DNA from: Liolophura sinensis
Taxonomy: Eukaryota > Mollusca > Polyplacophora > Chitonida > Chitonidae
Direction: 5' to 3'
Length of the DNA: 64,000 nucleotides
Assembly (NCBI RefSeq): GCF_032854445.1
Contig: NC_088302.1
Coordinates: forward strand, 13,761,338-13,825,337
Part shown: positions 26,101 through 40,100 of the stretch, in pieces
Layout: every line of letters starts with the position of its first letter
Position numbering within the stretch: position 1 is the stretch's first letter
Made by a program: the position numbers and the translations under genes
The notes under the pieces: model-generated
What the model was told of the DNA's origin: nothing
The model's input: only the letters and a program-made list of their open reading frames with translations
Databases searched by the model: none

Positions 26101-29100
26101 AAGGAATCGATTCCAGAGTTCCAGTTTGACTGCTCGGACCATTCCTGACTTACGCCCAATCAGTTCCAGGACTGTACGGAACCGACTGCGGGAGCGCAAC
26201 ATCCGGCCCAGACGTCCTGCCATACGTCCGATTTTGCTCCAACGTCACCGACAGGCACGTCTTGTCTGGTGCAGACAACATCTACGGTACAGGAGACAAG
26301 ATTGGGATGGTGTTCTGTTCACTGACGAGTCGAGATTTCATCTGGACGGCTCAGATGGCAGGGCAAGGGTGTACAGACGTCCTGGTGAACAGTATGCTGA
26401 CGCGTGCGTTGTTCAACGTCGAGCGTTTGGTGGCGGCAGCGTTATGGTATGGGGAGGCATCACATCTCATGGGCGGACACAACTTGTCATTGTGAATGGC
26501 AATCTGACAGGCCTGCGATACAGGGACGAGATCATTCTGCCTCATGTGCAAGCGTTCATTCAAGGACATGGACGTAACATCACACTTCAGCAAGATAATG
26601 CCCGTCCACATGTCGCTCGTGTTGTGACGGATTTCTTGAGACAGCACAACATTCCGGTACTCCCTTGGCCAGCAGTTTCTCCTGACCTGTCCCCTATCGA
26701 GCACGCATGGGATGAAATGGAACGGCGATTACGTCAGGGCCCGAATAAGCCATTGACGTTAGCTGATTTGGGACAAATGTTGCTTCAGACATGGAACAAC
26801 ATTCCCCAAGCTTTCTTCACTCGCTTAGTGTCGTCTATGCGTCGTCGTTGTCAAGCCTGCATCAGCGCCAGTGGTGGACACATACGATATTGAGTTTGTG
26901 AACTGACTTTTGACACCACATCTCTTCGAGGGCGTATCATGATGCCTAGTGTCAAATCATAAAGATTTCGAGATTATCCTGTCAACAGTTAAACAGTGAT
27001 TAAACAGAATACCAAAAATCATATTCTTATCTTAATTCATTAGAGCATGGCATAACTGCAGATGATGCACAGTTACTTTATTCCAGTAGTATATTATTCT
27101 GTTGAATTGGAACCAGGGAAGCTGTTTTTCTTATTGTTGGAGATGGACATGTATGTTTCTCAATACAGCACAGTTTTTCTTACAGAAAACATGACGTACA
27201 TCACTTGTTTTCCATACATCATGTGGAAACAGCACTCTTTTTCCATACATTATGTACATGTACATTCAGAAACAGTGCTGTTTTCCTATATATGTGGATA
27301 CAGCACAATGTTTTCTGTGCATATGGTAACTGCTGTTTTCCAATACATGTGGAAACAGCACTCTTTTTCCATACATTATGTACATGTACATTCAGAAACA
27401 GTGCTGTTTCCCTGTATATGTGGATACAGCACAATGTTTTCTGTGCATATGGTAACTGCTGTTTTCCAATACATGGGGGATACAGCACTCTTTTTCCATA
27501 CATCATGTACATGTACATTCAGAAACAGTGCTGTTTTCCTATATATGTGGATACAGCACAATGTTTTCCATACATATGGTAACTGCTGTTTTCCAATACA
27601 TGTGGATACAGCACTCTTTTTCCATACATCATGTACATGTACATTCAGAAACAGTGCTGTTTTCCTATATATGTGGATACAGCACTGATTGTTTTCATGC
27701 ATGCAGGCACAGCAAGGTTGTGTACAGCTGCAGTTGTATGACTGATATTAAATATAATGACGATGACAATGTACATAAAGTTAATAAGTGGTCAGAAGTA
27801 TATAAGTTATCTGATTATAACATCAGGAGAAATTGTCTGCTCAGTTGAGACGTGTCAGCTCTGAACCCTCGGTTTTAGAGTACAAAAATATGATATTGAT
27901 ATTGCTGTTGAACTGTACTCTTTACTTGTATCAATGCTGGTATATAAGTAGCCTCTGTGTCAGCCAGCAGTCTGGCTGTACAAATACCTTTTCTGATCAG
28001 TGTACTAATGATGTTGACCAATAGTAATGAAAGTCAACCCTGGCATACATACACTTGTATCTGTATAATTGTACTTCCTATACCCTTGGGTGTCAGGCCT
28101 AATGGTCCAATGGCTGGACATTGCCTCTGTATGCAAGGCCATCCTTAAAAATTCTTTGTTGGGTGTAACCCAAGGTTGAGCCTTTCTGAAAAATATGATA
28201 GCCCTATAAATACATAGAGTTTATTTTCTTTTATTATTCTGGCTATTAAATTGATGATGATAGGGATTTTGAAAGAAATTTACATCAGAGAGAAAAATAA
28301 CAGCTGTCTAAATTTTTGAAGTAGGGCTCTCTTTTTTTTTTGGTTGGTCAGGTTAGGCCTAACTAACAGATTTTTTAATGGTGACCCAGTCCACATGGAT
28401 GTTGATTTGTGCTTATCTTTTTCCTCACTGATCAGCTTTACAGATTTTAAAGTGACCTTTAGCTTCAATGTCAGAAGGTTGTTTCTAATAGAGTTCTTGG
28501 AAACAGATCTGTATCACAGTGGATATTAATGCAGGATATATGTGTCTGTGGTTACTGTATCTTCCACTTAATACGTCTGTAATGGTGTGCGTATAAAATT
28601 AGTCTCAGTATGTGTTCAAGAGGATATCACCATTAAGTTGATTTACCCTTGTACTACATGTACTGTAGTCATATTATTTATAATTAAATATGACTATGAG
28701 TCATATTTTTATGAGGTGACATATACTTTTAGCAGTTTCTCAGCAAAGTTACATTAACTAGGAAAAAAACAAACAAACAAAACAAGAACACCCTCCCCCT
28801 CATCCCAATAAATCTGATTTGATAATATGTATTACTTGGAGCAAAAACTCTTACTTGAACAGTACATTACTACATGTATTATGAAAGGCCAGAAGATCCA
28901 AGTTCTGTACAATAGGCATGAATGTGCACACTCATTTGTATGCATGCCACACATATTCTCACAATACATTACTGTATACATTACATGAATCTTTGTTCGC
29001 ATACTGTACGACATATAAACATTTTTTTTTTACGTCCAACATTTCCCTGAACACATAGAATGTGTCAGCTGTGTTAATAAGCAAACTGCTAACTCTAAAT

Positions 29101-31107
29101 GTAATCATGATATTGGAGATGCGAGGTTTATGTTGATAAACATGTATAACATACATGTATCATAAGGTTATATACAGGGGTTGATCTACACACTGACTGG
29201 CACAGCATTCTGATTCACGTGCCTACTGCATACACACAGATCATCACGGGTCGTCAAACATGATAAAATATGATTATACATCTAACTACCCTAAATGACC
29301 TAACATTTCGTCCATGACTAATTTGCTCCTTTTTCTGGATTCTGGGATTTCTGTTAATTTTTGATAGGTGCTTTGAGACGTGTTTGGAAGGTAGGATGAT
29401 ATCATACTGGTGAAAACTTAAATTTTAGCACCAGAGGTGATATCTCATGACATTTATTTGCCTAAAAAAATGCTCTTTTGAGGTAGAATTTTTAGGTCAT
29501 TTAAGGTACATCTAAGTTACATTGGGTCTTTTCTTACATAGAAACTTACACACGAATGTCCACATGGATTTATTTATATATAGACACCTTTTTCTTCTAA
29601 TTTTAGAATATATGTTCTCATCTTTCCAATCAGTCAAAGTCATAATTTATGTAGACGGAGTGAGCAGCGACTCTGTCTTATTCCCAACAATGCATCACTA
29701 TCTTTTTTTCTTCAAGCAGGTGGGCCCATGGTTTTTAGTTGTAATTTTTCTTTTTCGTATATACTGTACTTAATACATGTAATATGCAGAACAAATGGTT
29801 TATTTCCGTGTTCATATCGGCAGTGATGAAATACTACATAGATAAAATTAGATTTCAAAGTCATGGATCCGTTCCAAATTAATGTACAGGAGCTTAGGCT
29901 ATCATACATTTACGTTATTAGTTTTTGTGTGTGAAGCCTCATGACCATAATGATGGCCATCTGCCCACCATCTCAGTATACTTTCAGGCTGATTTCACAC
30001 TTTTTTTTCTCAAAATTTATAGCTCTCTATAAACCATAGGCTGTGTTTGGGGGCATCAAATGTGCTTTATTTGAGATAAGATGAGATATATTTAACATTT
30101 CAGATCAGGTGAGGTTTTAAACACTTTCAGTAACAGCCTGATTTTTTTTTTTCTTAAATTCAAATGTGGATGGACAGATCCCTTTGTTTGCTTCACAGAC
30201 AAATATTCCAGGGCCTGACCTCAGCCGATTTAGAAAACCACATATGTATGTAGGGTTTGGGCGACCAAACAAGCAATCATAACAAGAAATCGATACTATA
30301 TCTGGTATAATTGGTTTCTTTGTGGGGAATTGTTCTTAAACGGCACAATGACAGTCATGGATTTAGTATGTAAAAGTGTTGTATGTAACAGGTATGTGTA
30401 TGTGGAACTCTTTATGCAAACATGGAACTCTCTATGCAAGCCTATGTAACATTGAATGCTAGAACATGTTTTCTGAGCATTACTCATAAAACATTACTTG
30501 AAATTGTTATTTTTTTTTTTTTGTAATAAAATCAAAATATTGTCTGACCAAGTAAATTCTGGGTAAGTTATTGTACAACACATTTCAAATAAAATAATGG
30601 AAAGGAACATCCCAAATTTATTGAATTATTAAAATTTTGACATTATATAAAGTCAAAGATCTCTTCAAGATCACGGGGCTAGTCCTTGCATTGTAACCTG
30701 ATCAGCGGACTGAAGGTTGGATGTTCATAGTAGCTGTCAATCATAAGTCACTGGGTACAGACGTATAGGTGTGGGTGGTACATATATATACACATGCTAT
30801 AACCTGAGAGCTCTAAGATCAAAGGTGTGTACAGTGCTGTTAAATAATTATCATATGTTTTAGAAACAGTGCCTGTTATTTCTGTCCTCTCCAGTACTTG
30901 TAGTACAAAAGATGCCTGTGTAAACCACTTTGCTGTACAAGGCTATTTTTTGTGTATTACACTCTTTTCTGTGTGCACATGGGATATTGTGGTTTTATTT
31001 TGAGGTGACATGAATTTGCTTCTGATTCTGATGTGTCAGGTTCATGAGTAAGTGCAGTGATTTGTATGGAGGAACAGTAATGCTTTGTCAGACTTCCCCC
31101 TCACATA

Positions 31108-31152
<45 letters not shown>

Positions 31153-34100
31153 GTCATGAAATCTTAATGCATATATGTACGGCCTAGCCTTGGCTATTAA
31201 GACATCAAGAATTATAAATGTCAGCTTCTCTCAGATGTTTAGAATCCTCTAACAGTCTTCTGATCTGATCCCTCTTTAATAGATCTACCTATTAGTATAA
31301 TCCAGCAGAAATCCATTACAACTTATCAGTAGCAGATTTTAATGTTTGTACCTCTTTTGTATATGGTCACGCTCACCCAGAATTTACATTATTTTTAAGG
31401 TGCATTTATTGTATTACGTTGGAAATTTCCTGTAATTATGTAAAGTAATTCCTGTTAATTTCTTATTATTTGATGTTGTGTATATATTGGAATTAGCTGC
31501 AGCCTTTATAATTAGGAAACACTGGAGAATCATTTGATGACTGTAATTCTTCAACCTTTTTGGATGTTTGCAAGATGTGTATTTAAGCAAATTCTGAAGG
31601 CATTATTCTCTGTAGAGTGATAAATTTATACTTTTCGAGAAGTCCTGAAATCCGCCAATCCAATCAATGTAGTTCTGTCACCAAAAACAAATCATAGGTG
31701 TGGATAAATTGCTCTGAGAGTTGCTCTTTCATATGCTAAAAGGTTGAGGAATTAGGGTGTAGGCATTAGCAAGATATAGCTACATGTATGTTGCTTTTCT
31801 GTATCACCAGCTTAGAACACAGGTACTGTATATGCACTTCTGAACACAAGCTCTTGGAATTACTTCTTTGTGATAAAAACAACATGATGTGCAGTGACTG
31901 ACAAGCCTTCTCATTTGTTCTGTTTGCACTGTTACGCACCCACTCACTCAAAAACATATGTAGAGACAATTATATCTAGATGATAATGATTTCAATTTTT
32001 GACACAGAAGACTGGACTGATCTATATGGCTCAATTATATACTGTATATCTTTTTTTGTGTTTTTTTGTCACATGTACAAAGTACAGGCCTGGCTTATGT
32101 AGTGCCCGGCGTGGTGTCGGCGTCCAATAACAAGGAAAGCAATGTTAAAGAAAATGTTAGGAGTGGTGTCTCATAAATTACATATGTCAAGCACAATAGC
32201 ATGGTTAAATATTACTGAATTCCTGACTTTGTGTGTTGTATATTTTGAAATCAGTGTTAAACAAAATGTTAGGGGTGGTATCTCACTGCATTTGCTGGGC
32301 TCAGGGCTTACACACATGTAGAGCACAATAGCATGAGGGGGATATTCCATCGTTGGTACACTGTGTGCATGTGACATACCGTAAATTACTGAATTCCTGT
32401 ATTATGTATTAGAATCAAGGTAATCAAAATGTTAGGTGTGGTATTTCAAAAAGTACTGCATTTATTGTCCTCAGGGTTTACACACATGTAGATCACAATA
32501 GCATGAGGGGGGATATTCCATCGTTGGTATGCTGTGTACATATTAAATGCCCAGAATAACTGAACTCATGACTTAATGTATTGTGTATTAGAATCAAGGT
32601 AAATGAAATGTTAGGAGTGAGATCTCAAACTGTACAGAATGTATTGACCTGAAATTTTACATGCATATGAAGCCCAATGACACAAGGGGGATGTTCCATT
32701 GGTGATGCTCTGTGTGCATATTAATACCGTAAATTACCAAATTCACGATATCAGCACTTCATGTAATGAGCTGAAGTTTTGCATTCTTGTGCCTCCTACA
32801 GGCGAGCTCTTTGGTAGCCTAGCTACCAAATCAAATTTTTCTTTTGTTTGTAAATTTGCTTTATATTATAGTATTTGTTGACATTGTACATGGAAGGTTT
32901 ATGGTGGAAAAGGAAGGAAAGGCTTGTGTCAACTTTACCACCCAGGACTATCATCGTCCAATAACTCTGTTCTGGAAATCAAACATTTCCATACATTTAC
33001 GGTGTATTTCTAATCAGGAAAATTTGAGAGGCAAATGGTAATGCATGTATATGTAGTTCATGTGGTTCGCAGGCTTCTGATTTCATTTCATGTTGTGGTT
33101 GTGTTCTACTATAGAGAAATAGATGAAATTTCTGTCTCAGCCTAATTTTTGTCATCTTTTCTGCTCTGTTCAAAAGGTACTGGTTGTTCAAGTTTGTGGG
33201 GATATGTGCTTTGTGTGGTGGAGCTTTCCACTTACCAATCAACTTTGGGCTAGGTAAGACACATTGCTAATATGAAAACATAATACATGTACATATGTAC
33301 GTGTCTGTTGGTGCTGTGGTGAGAAGTAGCCCTGTGTGTGTTCATCTGTGTGTGGTGGTAAATGGTATCACATATATATGTAGTTGTACCATGCACCATG
33401 CAATCTGGCTGTAGACTGGGCAGCGACTGAGAGAGGGAATAACGTGCCTACCTGTCATTTGCTGGGTATACAAGGTGCAGGTTCAAAACCAGTGTTGGAC
33501 AGGGAATTTGGGGATTCCTCCTCTCACACTAATTATTGTGGTAATTTGGTGACACTAACCTGTCCACAATGCTCATGGGGCCGTCTGCATATTCTAATGT
33601 TCATTAAAGTCCACTTGTCTGCCACGGATATTGGTACATGTATTCATGTCGCACTTTAATAGAAAAGTTCATAAAACACTTTCGTTGGTTTAACCCGGGC
33701 TCTCCAGCAACCTGCGGATGGTCGTGGGTTTCTCCCAGGCTCTTCTCGGTTTCAACCCACCATAATGCTGGCAGCCATCATATAAGTGAAATATTCTTGA
33801 GTACAGCATAAAACACCAATCAAACAAATAAATGCTGATTCATGATTTTGTACTGAGTACTGTTACAAACTAAAATTAAGTGGGTTTGCTGTGATTTGAA
33901 AATACATACATGCCCTTAACGATATATGGGTATATGCCCATCTACAGTACCTGCAAGATGAGGAACACATGCAGTCATTAGAGTTACGAATGTATATTCA
34001 GTGAGATTAGCCAGGGAATTTTATAATTAAATTAGTGGTTTATCTTTGTTTTATTTGAAACTGAAATACAATTCCTGGGCTGTCCAAGAGGGTTGACACC

Positions 34101-37100
34101 CTTAATACCCCCTCCATAAATATGCCAACAGAAATATAGGGTAAATCAAGAAACCTCAATGCCTCTGTAGCCCTTACGTGAAAATTCTGCTTGGCTAGTT
34201 TTGTATTTAGTTCCAACGTGACAGGTTGTTCATGAAGTAGTTATGCGCCTTTTTTTCATTTTAAAAAAAGGCGATTTTACCTGCATATGTATGGATTGAG
34301 GTAAACGAGAAAAAAACAAAGGAAAAATGTGATTTTGAGTTGAAAATATGTATGCTATGAGTTATCCTCTAGCACTTATTATGTCAGGTACAGGTTAAGT
34401 GTGTGACTATATTAAAATTTATATGTATGTATAGATTTATTCTTGATATGATTTATGTATAAGTGGACTTAATAGTATAAAGTGTGTGCTTGTCTGTTTC
34501 AGTGTGGATGTATGTAGGGATGGTTGGTGGGTTTTGCTTCCTCATATTGCAGCTTATTTTATTGGTGGACTTTGCCCATTCCTGGAATGCCAGCTGGTAA
34601 GACAAATCGAGTTCTGTATTATACATACATAATATGATATTTATGACTGATACATACACACAGTGCAGACTGTTATTTTATTGCTACACTTTGCTCATTC
34701 CTTGAATGCCAACTGGTGAGAAAATCCAGAAAAATAAATTATGTAGGCCTATTTTTGTGAGAGGTCCTGACACAAGCAGTGTAGACTATGATATTTATTG
34801 TGAACAAACACAAGTGTTTAGAGGTTTAAGACCAGAGTGTGGTACACATAGTTGTGTGCTACTCGCCAATCCCAGCCTTGGACAGGAAATTTGTAGATTT
34901 TTCCTTTAACTTCGTAGGGTCTTGCTGAAAATAAGCATTGGATGACAGTTGTAAGACCATTTGCTGCGTCTAATGGCTTGGTGAAGACCACTTGGGTGAG
35001 GATATCTGTGCATAATATGTGGGAAAGTTCATCACAAACTTGCCAGAGTCTGGTGGATTAGGCCAGACATTCCAGCTTTAAAATTTCAGCTCCACACTTA
35101 AAAAAAACTGACAGCCGTGGTGTATGAAGTGAAAAATTTTTGAAGTGAAGTAATTGTTGAACAACAATCAAGCACATGTGCATGTAAAGATATCAGCCAA
35201 TCAACCCCCAGGAGTGTAGCTGTTGTTGAGGGGGATGTGGGCGTATCAGTATTCAGGCGTTTCATGTACATGTATATCACTGTGATGCATGAGCTCCCAC
35301 ACCCTACACTTCATATACAGAATCAAAACTTGTCTATAATTTACAGCTTTATTTTCGCTCTAATGTCTACTTTATCATTAAAATATTGTGGGGATTTCTT
35401 CTCTGCACTACAAGAGTTACAAATGTCATGAATGTGTATGGAAATCAACTCTTGATCTTTACTGTTATTTTTTCTTGAACAGGACTGGCAGCAGGCATGG
35501 GCGGAAAAATAATTTAGGATTTGCAGGTACGTGCATTTTTGTTTAAATTTGTATTTAAATATTTTGTATAGGTTGTCTATCCAACTTTAATACAAATAGT
35601 AAATTGTATTTATGCTTAGTAAATACAGATATAACGAAAAAAGATATGTGTATTTGATTTTCCGTTGTTTGTGCACATGTATAATAAGTTTTCATGCATA
35701 TGTATAGGATGGTAAGCTTAAAGTGTTTAAATCAAATACATGTATAAGTATTAACATTTCTGGTTATCTGTTGTTGTATGACCATTGCTGTCTCATGAGC
35801 ACAGACTGTCCTGTTTTATTTATATAAAGGTTGAGACTGCAGTGGAATGCAATGTGCAACAATGTAGAAAATGTAGATTTTTTGATTGTATCCACTGTAT
35901 ACATGTGTACACCTATATTTAGATTTAAAGGTGGAGAAAACATAAAAATGACATAAAGTTCAAATGAAAGAGTGTGAAAAGTTATTTCTGAGTGTGGCCT
36001 TCAAGATTTTTTCCGATTTTTCCTTAAGGAGAAAAAGACACTTGAAAATAATGTTTGAACAGTGGGTATTTGGGACCACCTTTTGGTATTTATAGTCTTT
36101 GTTTAATAATGTCATAAATGAGGATGTAACACAGGTTTAATAAATATTTTGTACTAGAATTTGATCTTTTCAGCTAACAAATGCATTAAACCTCAATTTG
36201 GATCATATTTATATTTTTAATATGTTCCTAAATATTATCATTATTTAGGTTAAATGCATATATTTCGATATAAACAACAGATTTACATTCAAGCAAATTT
36301 ATTAGACAAGCATCACATTTTTATTTAGAACATTATCATGCAACAACGATAAATACCAAAAGTTGGTCCCAAATACCCACCATACAAAAATATTTTCAAA
36401 CACTCTTTTCTCTTGAAAAAAAAATCCCCCAAAATATTAAAAGATCATATTTCCAAATAAGTTTTGACACTCTTTCATCTGATTTTGGCATCATTTTTAT
36501 GTTTTCTTCTCCTTTAAAGAAGAAAATGTACCACAGTACCAGATGTAATATGTATTTAGTGTTTTACTGACGATATTATCACTACCTCTTTACAGGGACC
36601 ATTCTATGTTCAGTGTTTTTCTTCATGGCCTCCATCGTTGGCTCGGTGTTATTGTTTGTATTTTACACCCGCCATGATGGCTGCGAAACCAACAAAGTGT
36701 TTATAGGAGTAAATGCTGGGCTATGTGTTGTCATGACCTTCCTCACCTTAATGCCCTGCACACAAACTAGTAAGTACATCTACAACATTACATTTAATAG
36801 TGACAGTAAATTATAGTAAGTTAACGGATACATGTTAGGATACATGAGTTTTGAGTTCAAACACTTTTGTTGTTAAAGGTAAAAATATTCCTTCTATATT
36901 ATATGACTATATCATGTGAAGTTCAAGTCAAGATCATGCCTGTTTTCTTCTCCAGCCGTACGTGAGGAGATCTGTCAGCAACCTGCGGATGGTTGTGGGT
37001 TTCCCCCCGGGGTTTGCTTCATTCTCTCCCACCATAATGCTGGGCACTGTTGAATAAATAAAGTATTCTTGAGTACTGCGTAAAACACAAATCAAATAAA

Positions 37101-40100
37101 TAAATAAATCAACTGACTTGTTAAAAATGTTAGTTAACTTTTTTTGACATTATTTTACACACAGATGACAGGAACTTCTTGAGCTTACAAACACTTCTCA
37201 ATTTTTTTATCTTTCCTCAACTCTAAATGACTTTTTGTGAAATTTTTTTTTCCGGTGCCCATGTTATAGTGAATGCAATCAAAAATAGTTGCCTAATATT
37301 TGTGAAAGGTCACATCGTTCAGTAGGACCTTTTTTACCTTCAGCGATGGAAGAGTCAGATCAAGATACTCTCATATTAGTTTACATTTCTTTATATGCAG
37401 TAGTATTCATATGTTCAGCTATTTCTTGCTGGTCACAAATGACAGACATCATTTTCATGTAACAGTTATCATGTTTGTTATCTAATGTGTTTCAAAGCTG
37501 CCAACTCATTTTAGTATCAATATTGTGTTACATTTGTATACGTATGTTGTAATGCTGCTTGTCATGTGTTACAGATGTGTCTGTGGTGTATATTTGCAGC
37601 TAACCCCAATGCCAGTTTCCTGCAGGCTTCTCTCATCAGCTTATATGTTGTCTACCTCACCTGGTCCTCTCTATCCAGTGAACCACCTGAGGAAAGTGAG
37701 CGACATTATTATATCCCCTTTAATAGTCTGAATGGTTATTGGTTTAAGCCATATTATGCTCAGGAAAGTTTCATTTCAATGATGGCAGTTTGGGCCTAGT
37801 GAGGTTATTGCTGTTGGCTGATCAGCCAATCAGCCAATCAGCACCTATGGAAATGACATGTGAGTTCATACAAGATGGAGGCTACATGTACCTAAGATGT
37901 AACACAACTTTTTGAGGTCACATGATGACTTTGAACGTATCGTGTGACCGTCTTCAAAAATGGACAGCAAATGTTGCTCAAGTGTGGGTAATTTATATTG
38001 CAGGTCATTTGACACTGGGATCTAAAAGTCTTATTTTCAACAACTACATGTAATATTGTCCGTGTGTCCGGCTTTAAGGGTCATTAAGCTGACTGTAATC
38101 AGTCTTTGGAAAGAATTGACCAGGCTTTTACAAAAGTAAAACTGTGTAAAGCTTAGCCAGCTTATCATGGCTTACCCTGTTGGCTGTTTGGCTGTTCTGA
38201 TTTGCAGCAAACTGATTTGTAGAAGAATTCATGATGATAATTGTTCAATTGACTTGAAAATATAAATAAATTAAGCTACTGTGTATAAGTATCACAGAAA
38301 GATATTTTCTTCTTCATTTTCGTTTATGACAAAGTTGATAAACGAAGGGCGATAACTCTCACAAGAGACAGTCAAACCAAAACAACAGATGCCTGGTGCG
38401 TTTTCAGCTTTAAAATGACCTTCATTTGCTGATTAAAGCTGATTTATTCTTATTTTTCCAAAATCAATAAATAAACTTTCTAAAATGGGACTGATAACAC
38501 TTTTAAAGCCAAATTTGTTTCCTTGTACATGTCCAAGCCACACATGAGGATTAAAGGCTTTCGGGCTATCCTTCGAAATCTAAGACAAAAAGCTTTAGTC
38601 GCTAGCCAAATATTTTCTTTGGTGAAAAGGGGTAGTCAAAATTACTAGTCGTCTAACTGAGTTAGCCATCTAAGCTTAGCTTGGAGACTTTTTGCGAGAC
38701 GCGTCCCTGTGCCTATTGGTCATCAGTGGGAAAGACTAATCCAACTACTTGTACATGTAGCTCTCATTCTCCACTTTGTTCGTCTCTTTTTCCCAGTGAC
38801 AGCTTTCAATAACATACAGGCTAGCGCTTCAGCACAAACAGCTGGTACCAAGAAGCCTATGTCCATCTCTGGACCGGGCCAGTCATTCACCACGTTAAAC
38901 ATGACAGGTCACATGTGTCGCCCGGCGCCTTCCTTCGCCCACGGTGACCTCATCTCAGCCTATGCTGGACTACTAATAATGTTCATTATGGCCATATATG
39001 CCAGGTAGGCTCATTGATTTTTATTTTATAATGCAACCACATTGCACAGTAGAAGAAAAAAAAACATTGATCAGTTGTATTATATTCTGCTCAGAAGCAT
39101 GGTAAATATCCATGTTTGTTGTTTTTATATATTTCTTTTGTGAATAACTTCATTCAAAATTTTTCTTTCATCATTTATTGCATACATGCAGTGCGTTTTT
39201 AAAGGTAAAAGAAGAGTTTTCTGTGTTTCATTGTTGATCTGGCACTCATTCTGTTTATGGTTGTCATTGATCTGCTTGTGCAATAATTCAGAAATGTATG
39301 CAAGGCACTGGATAATGACATGTGTCACTGTAATGTAGAGTATTGTCTTTCATCTAAAGTCTAACATTTTTCAGTTCTCAGATTTTGCTTGATTCTGATC
39401 AATTCACATCAGTTTTTTTGTGAAATTTGATTAACTTTGAATGAGAGAACGTCAAGCGTTTGCATCAAAATTATTATTTTAAGGCGTTTATGTGCGTTCA
39501 AAAATCTGATACTTTAGGTGAAATATAATGGTCCAAATTATGACCAGGACTAATATGACATTAATTAAGATTTTTGTAAACGATCATCTGTGTATATTAG
39601 TATGGCGGCTCTAGCTATTTTCTTTTATTTCCTGCATTCAGTCTCCGGACATCCCATGAAGCTCACAAGTTAGGCATTCCCAGACGTAGACAAGTGGTAA
39701 GTTTTCTTCTGCATTATACATCACTGCGCTTCTGTTGTACAAAATATTTGGATAGACTGCCCCTCTGTTTTGTAAAGTTGATTACAGTCATTATATGTGT
39801 ACATTGTTTTGTATAAGGTTTCAATACAGTTTCTGTTATAAATTTAATAGTCTAATTAATTTGTAGGTTCTTGGAATGATAGTTTGTTGACCAAAAAAAA
39901 AAAAAAAATTGATTCTTTCTTTGTTTCACTTCTCCACAGATAAACACCTGCTGTTGTTGTTGCACTATAACCAAACGTACGTATCAAAGTTTAAATAAAT
40001 GGCTGCATTTGATGAGCCATGTACTATTTGATTGTTTTTCTACATTGAAGTTATTAAGATAATTTGACTTTTACTGTGCTGCAGTGGTCAGATTAGCGAA

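Noticed and set aside
25890-26704. Minus-strand and other-frame ORFs across the Tc1 transposase
   Set aside because: They are shadows of the transposase frame with no motifs of their own.
27062-27702. Several 99-208 codon ORFs on both strands
   Set aside because: They arise from the 126-bp minisatellite period in SERINC intron 3.
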